A stretch of DNA of 64,000 nt from Deltaproteobacteria bacterium (lineage in GTDB: Bacteria > Desulfobacterota > Syntrophobacteria > Syntrophobacterales > Syntrophobacteraceae). Below, one piece after another: positions 63,468 to 64,000 of the stretch. The stretch covers positions 62,001 to 126,000 of the forward strand of contig JAJYDE010000002.1 of the NCBI GenBank assembly GCA_021777755.1. The letters run 5' to 3'. Under the pieces are notes generated by a model that was not told the DNA's origin, made no database searches, and worked only from the letters and a program-made list of their open reading frames with translations. Position numbers and translations under genes: made by a program. Each line of letters opens with the position of its first letter. Position 1 is the first letter of the stretch.

Positions 63468-64000
63468 TCAGTCCCGCTCGAGAGGATCATATTCAGTCAA
63501 AGCGAAGACGGGCCGGGAAGAGGCCGAACGTCCAGGGCTTACAGGGTAGGCGAAACTGATGGCAAGACAATCCGCCCGGTTGGGCGATTTGAGGCCCCGC
63601 CTTTTCATCGCATCCTTTGGTTCGATCTGTATTTTGCCATCGACTCGCGCAACCGTCTCCGGCCCTATCAAGTCATTGTAGAGAACCGAATCCCCGGGTA
63701 TGGCCCCGCCCGATTTCAACCAGTCACGCATGAGCTTCCACATTTCCGCGCGTTTGTTAGCGCACCCCGGGTCTGCAGGCGCACCGGCAAACCACACGAG
63801 TTGCCAACTCCTTCCAAGAGTTCGCCCCGCCGAAACGATCCCGGTCCCGTAGCCCGCGTCGATAAATACCGCGTCCGCTCTTTCCTCGTCTTCCAACCTG
63901 GCGATGATATTGGCGATCTCTATGTCGTTGTCATTTTTCGCGATGGTCCTCAAAATCGAAAACGCCAAGCCCTGCCGCAGTCCTATCACCAGTTCGTCGT
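63468..64000 (-). CDS. Phage terminase large subunit, C-terminal nuclease part (cut by right edge)
   Basis: About 178 codons are visible, open through the window edge. FIDAGYGTGIVSAGRTLGRSW, NKRAEMWKLMRDWLKSGGAIP, IQIEPKDAMKRRGLKSPNRADCLAISFAYPV are the RNase H-fold headful nuclease signatures (metal-binding Asp in IDAGYG and in NRADC). The ATPase domain lies outside the window. Confidence 0.85.
   Translation of the reverse strand, partial: DELVIGLRQGLAFSILRTIAKNDNDIEIANIIARLEDEERADAVFIDAGYGTGIVSAGRTLGRSWQLVWFAGAPADPGCANKRAEMWKLMRDWLKSGGAIPGDSVLYNDLIGPETVARVDGKIQIEPKDAMKRRGLKSPNRADCLAISFAYPVSPGRSASSRPVFALTEYDPLERD

Larger units (their letters stand above)
61160..64000 (-). mobile_element. 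Podovirus segment 2: Bbp19-like, portal, terminase (continues past the right edge)
   Basis: Three minus-strand phage genes whose order terminase-portal-Bbp19-like would naturally continue into scaffold-capsid of segment 1, in the same orientation. The 13-bp repeat in the portal-terminase gap is shared with the DNA beside scaffold. This supports one phage genome interrupted by the nuo/nnr/tsaE block, or two related prophage copies on either side of it. Confidence 0.8.

Noticed and set aside
1-64000. CRISPR array or insertion sequence
   Set aside because: No regularly spaced repeats with unique spacers and no transposase frame with flanking inverted repeats were seen.

Overview
The window looks like the chromosome of an anaerobic, GC-rich deltaproteobacterium (Desulfobacterota, probably a syntroph or sulfate reducer of the Syntrophobacter kind). 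The basis is a complex I operon without nuoEFG, split gcvPA/gcvPB, a squalene-hopene cyclase, and the overall gene styles. The taxonomic placement is inference; no rRNA or tRNA gene was seen.

Layout. 1-1.03 kb: start of an AbrB-type gene cut by the left edge, and a 5'-truncated, frameshifted DNA methyltransferase remnant. 1.03-2.09 kb: gene-free DNA with two tandem-repeat tracts and a structured leader before modA. 2.1-4.7 kb: molybdate transporter modABC. 4.7-5.9 kb: two-gene chromate-type transporter. 6.1-10.8 kb: SbcD/SbcC-like (YhaO/YhaN) pair. 11.5-17.3 kb: mltG, a nucleotidyltransferase, a nucleotide-sugar dehydrogenase, a hyaluronan-synthase-like glycosyltransferase and a small monooxygenase-fold protein. 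17.3-25.7 kb: UvrD-type helicase, Tat-exported hemerythrin, small lipoprotein, 2-oxopent-4-enoate hydratase family protein, squalene-hopene cyclase and an APC permease. 25.7-33.2 kb: glycine cleavage operon gcvH-gcvPA-gcvPB-maoC-(gcvT::SHMT fusion)-ROK kinase, with a LuxR-type regulator upstream.

From 34.7 kb to the right edge the window holds a podovirus genome (BPP-1/T7-like head and tail genes, all on the minus strand). It is split in two. Tail, lysis, cement, capsid and scaffold genes occupy 34.7-48.5 kb. The Bbp19-like gene, portal and terminase occupy 61.2-64 kb. Between them lies a 12.3-kb host block: the 11-subunit nuo operon (nuoABCDHIJKLMN) and the divergent nnr-tsaE pair. No integrase, replication, repressor or reverse-transcriptase gene is visible.

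Most notable observations: (1) the complex I island inside the phage head module; (2) a repeat element of four ~13-bp units ending in GGAAAAA, present at three places, two of them in phage intergenic DNA and one beside the methyltransferase remnant; (3) a single polypeptide joining GcvT to an SHMT-family enzyme, with a MaoC hydratase gene translationally coupled into the same operon; (4) a C-terminal MYPTM motif shared by the phage scaffold protein and a small phage protein.
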